NCBI GenBank assembly: GCA_049613665.1
Contig: JBMZCV010000134.1
Span: forward strand, 1 to 14,937
Origin: JBMZCV01 sp049613665
Lineage (GTDB): Bacteria; Bacteroidota; Bacteroidia; Chitinophagales; UBA2359
Reading direction: 5' to 3'
Length of the DNA stretch: 14,937 bases
Below are positions 14,883 through 14,937 of this stretch, one piece after another. The notes beneath the pieces were generated by a model. The model made no database searches. It was not told the DNA's origin and was given only the letters and a program-made list of their open reading frames with translations. Position 1 is the stretch's first letter. The number at the start of each line of letters is the position of its first letter. The position numbers were made by a program, and so were the translations under genes.

Positions 14883-14937
14883 CAGCTATTCTCGGTTTAA
14901 CAAAAGAAACCTTTTTCGATAGGGGAAACATACTATT
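14883..14937. mobile_element. MITE-like element, copy 2 (cut by window end)
   Basis: These 55 bp match the reverse complement of 2512-2566 at 53 positions, starting with the same terminal CAGCTATTCTCG and running to the inner inverted repeat CATACTATT at the window edge. The element is therefore present again in opposite orientation, upstream of the NACHT gene. The rest lies outside the window. Just before it, ATCTTTATGGCTGAAAAAAT resembles the sequence before copy 1, so the element or its target preference may extend further. Confidence 0.8.

Overview
The window is AT-rich and gene-sparse, with eight convincing protein genes and long gene-free stretches full of dispersed repeats. Start codons follow A/T-rich runs without clear Shine-Dalgarno sequences. 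With two glucosaminidase-LysM proteins, a long RtcB and a DEDDy exonuclease of the type common in that phylum, this suggests a member of Bacteroidota, perhaps Cytophagales-like. The phylum is inferred from gene content; no rRNA or tRNA gene is visible.

Layout. 1-317: inverted pair of REP-like hairpins. 318-1724 (-): RtcB RNA ligase. 1840-2355 (-): 171-residue protein I do not recognise. 2356-3748: gene-free, holding a 178-bp MITE-like element (2389-2566) and several copies of an upstream repeat. 3749-5725 (+): secreted glucosaminidase with three LysM repeats. 5845-5893: bidirectional terminator. 5912-7009 (-): M42 metallo-aminopeptidase. 7010-8282: gene-free, again packed with inverted repeats. 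8283-9011 (+): DEDDy 3'-5' exonuclease. 9367-10806 (+): second glucosaminidase-LysM protein, paralogous to the first. 10824-11666 (-): retinol-dehydrogenase-like SDR. 11738-11869: pair of 20-bp palindromes. 11903-14737 (-): 944-residue NACHT NTPase with about 22 C-terminal pentapeptide repeats. 14883-14937: start of a second, inverted MITE copy cut by the window edge.

The housekeeping genes do not form one pathway. The two glucosaminidases probably act together on peptidoglycan in the envelope. RtcB and the exonuclease act on nucleic acids. The NACHT protein is the accessory, defence-like gene: an ATP-dependent STAND switch with an unassigned N-terminal region, resembling bacterial NLR-like (bNACHT) anti-phage proteins.

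The most unusual structure is non-coding. A repeat of about 40-90 bp ending in the near-palindrome AGTGCTTGGCACT lies upstream of five of the eight genes, always in the same orientation relative to the gene. The copies also pair as inverted ends of larger elements, mostly ending in TA. One copy has been separated from its gene by the MITE. Removing the MITE and one copy of its apparent 8-bp target duplication restores a box-to-ATG spacing of 26 nt, exactly the spacing at the first glucosaminidase gene. The repeat may be an outward-reading promoter, a transposon end, or both.
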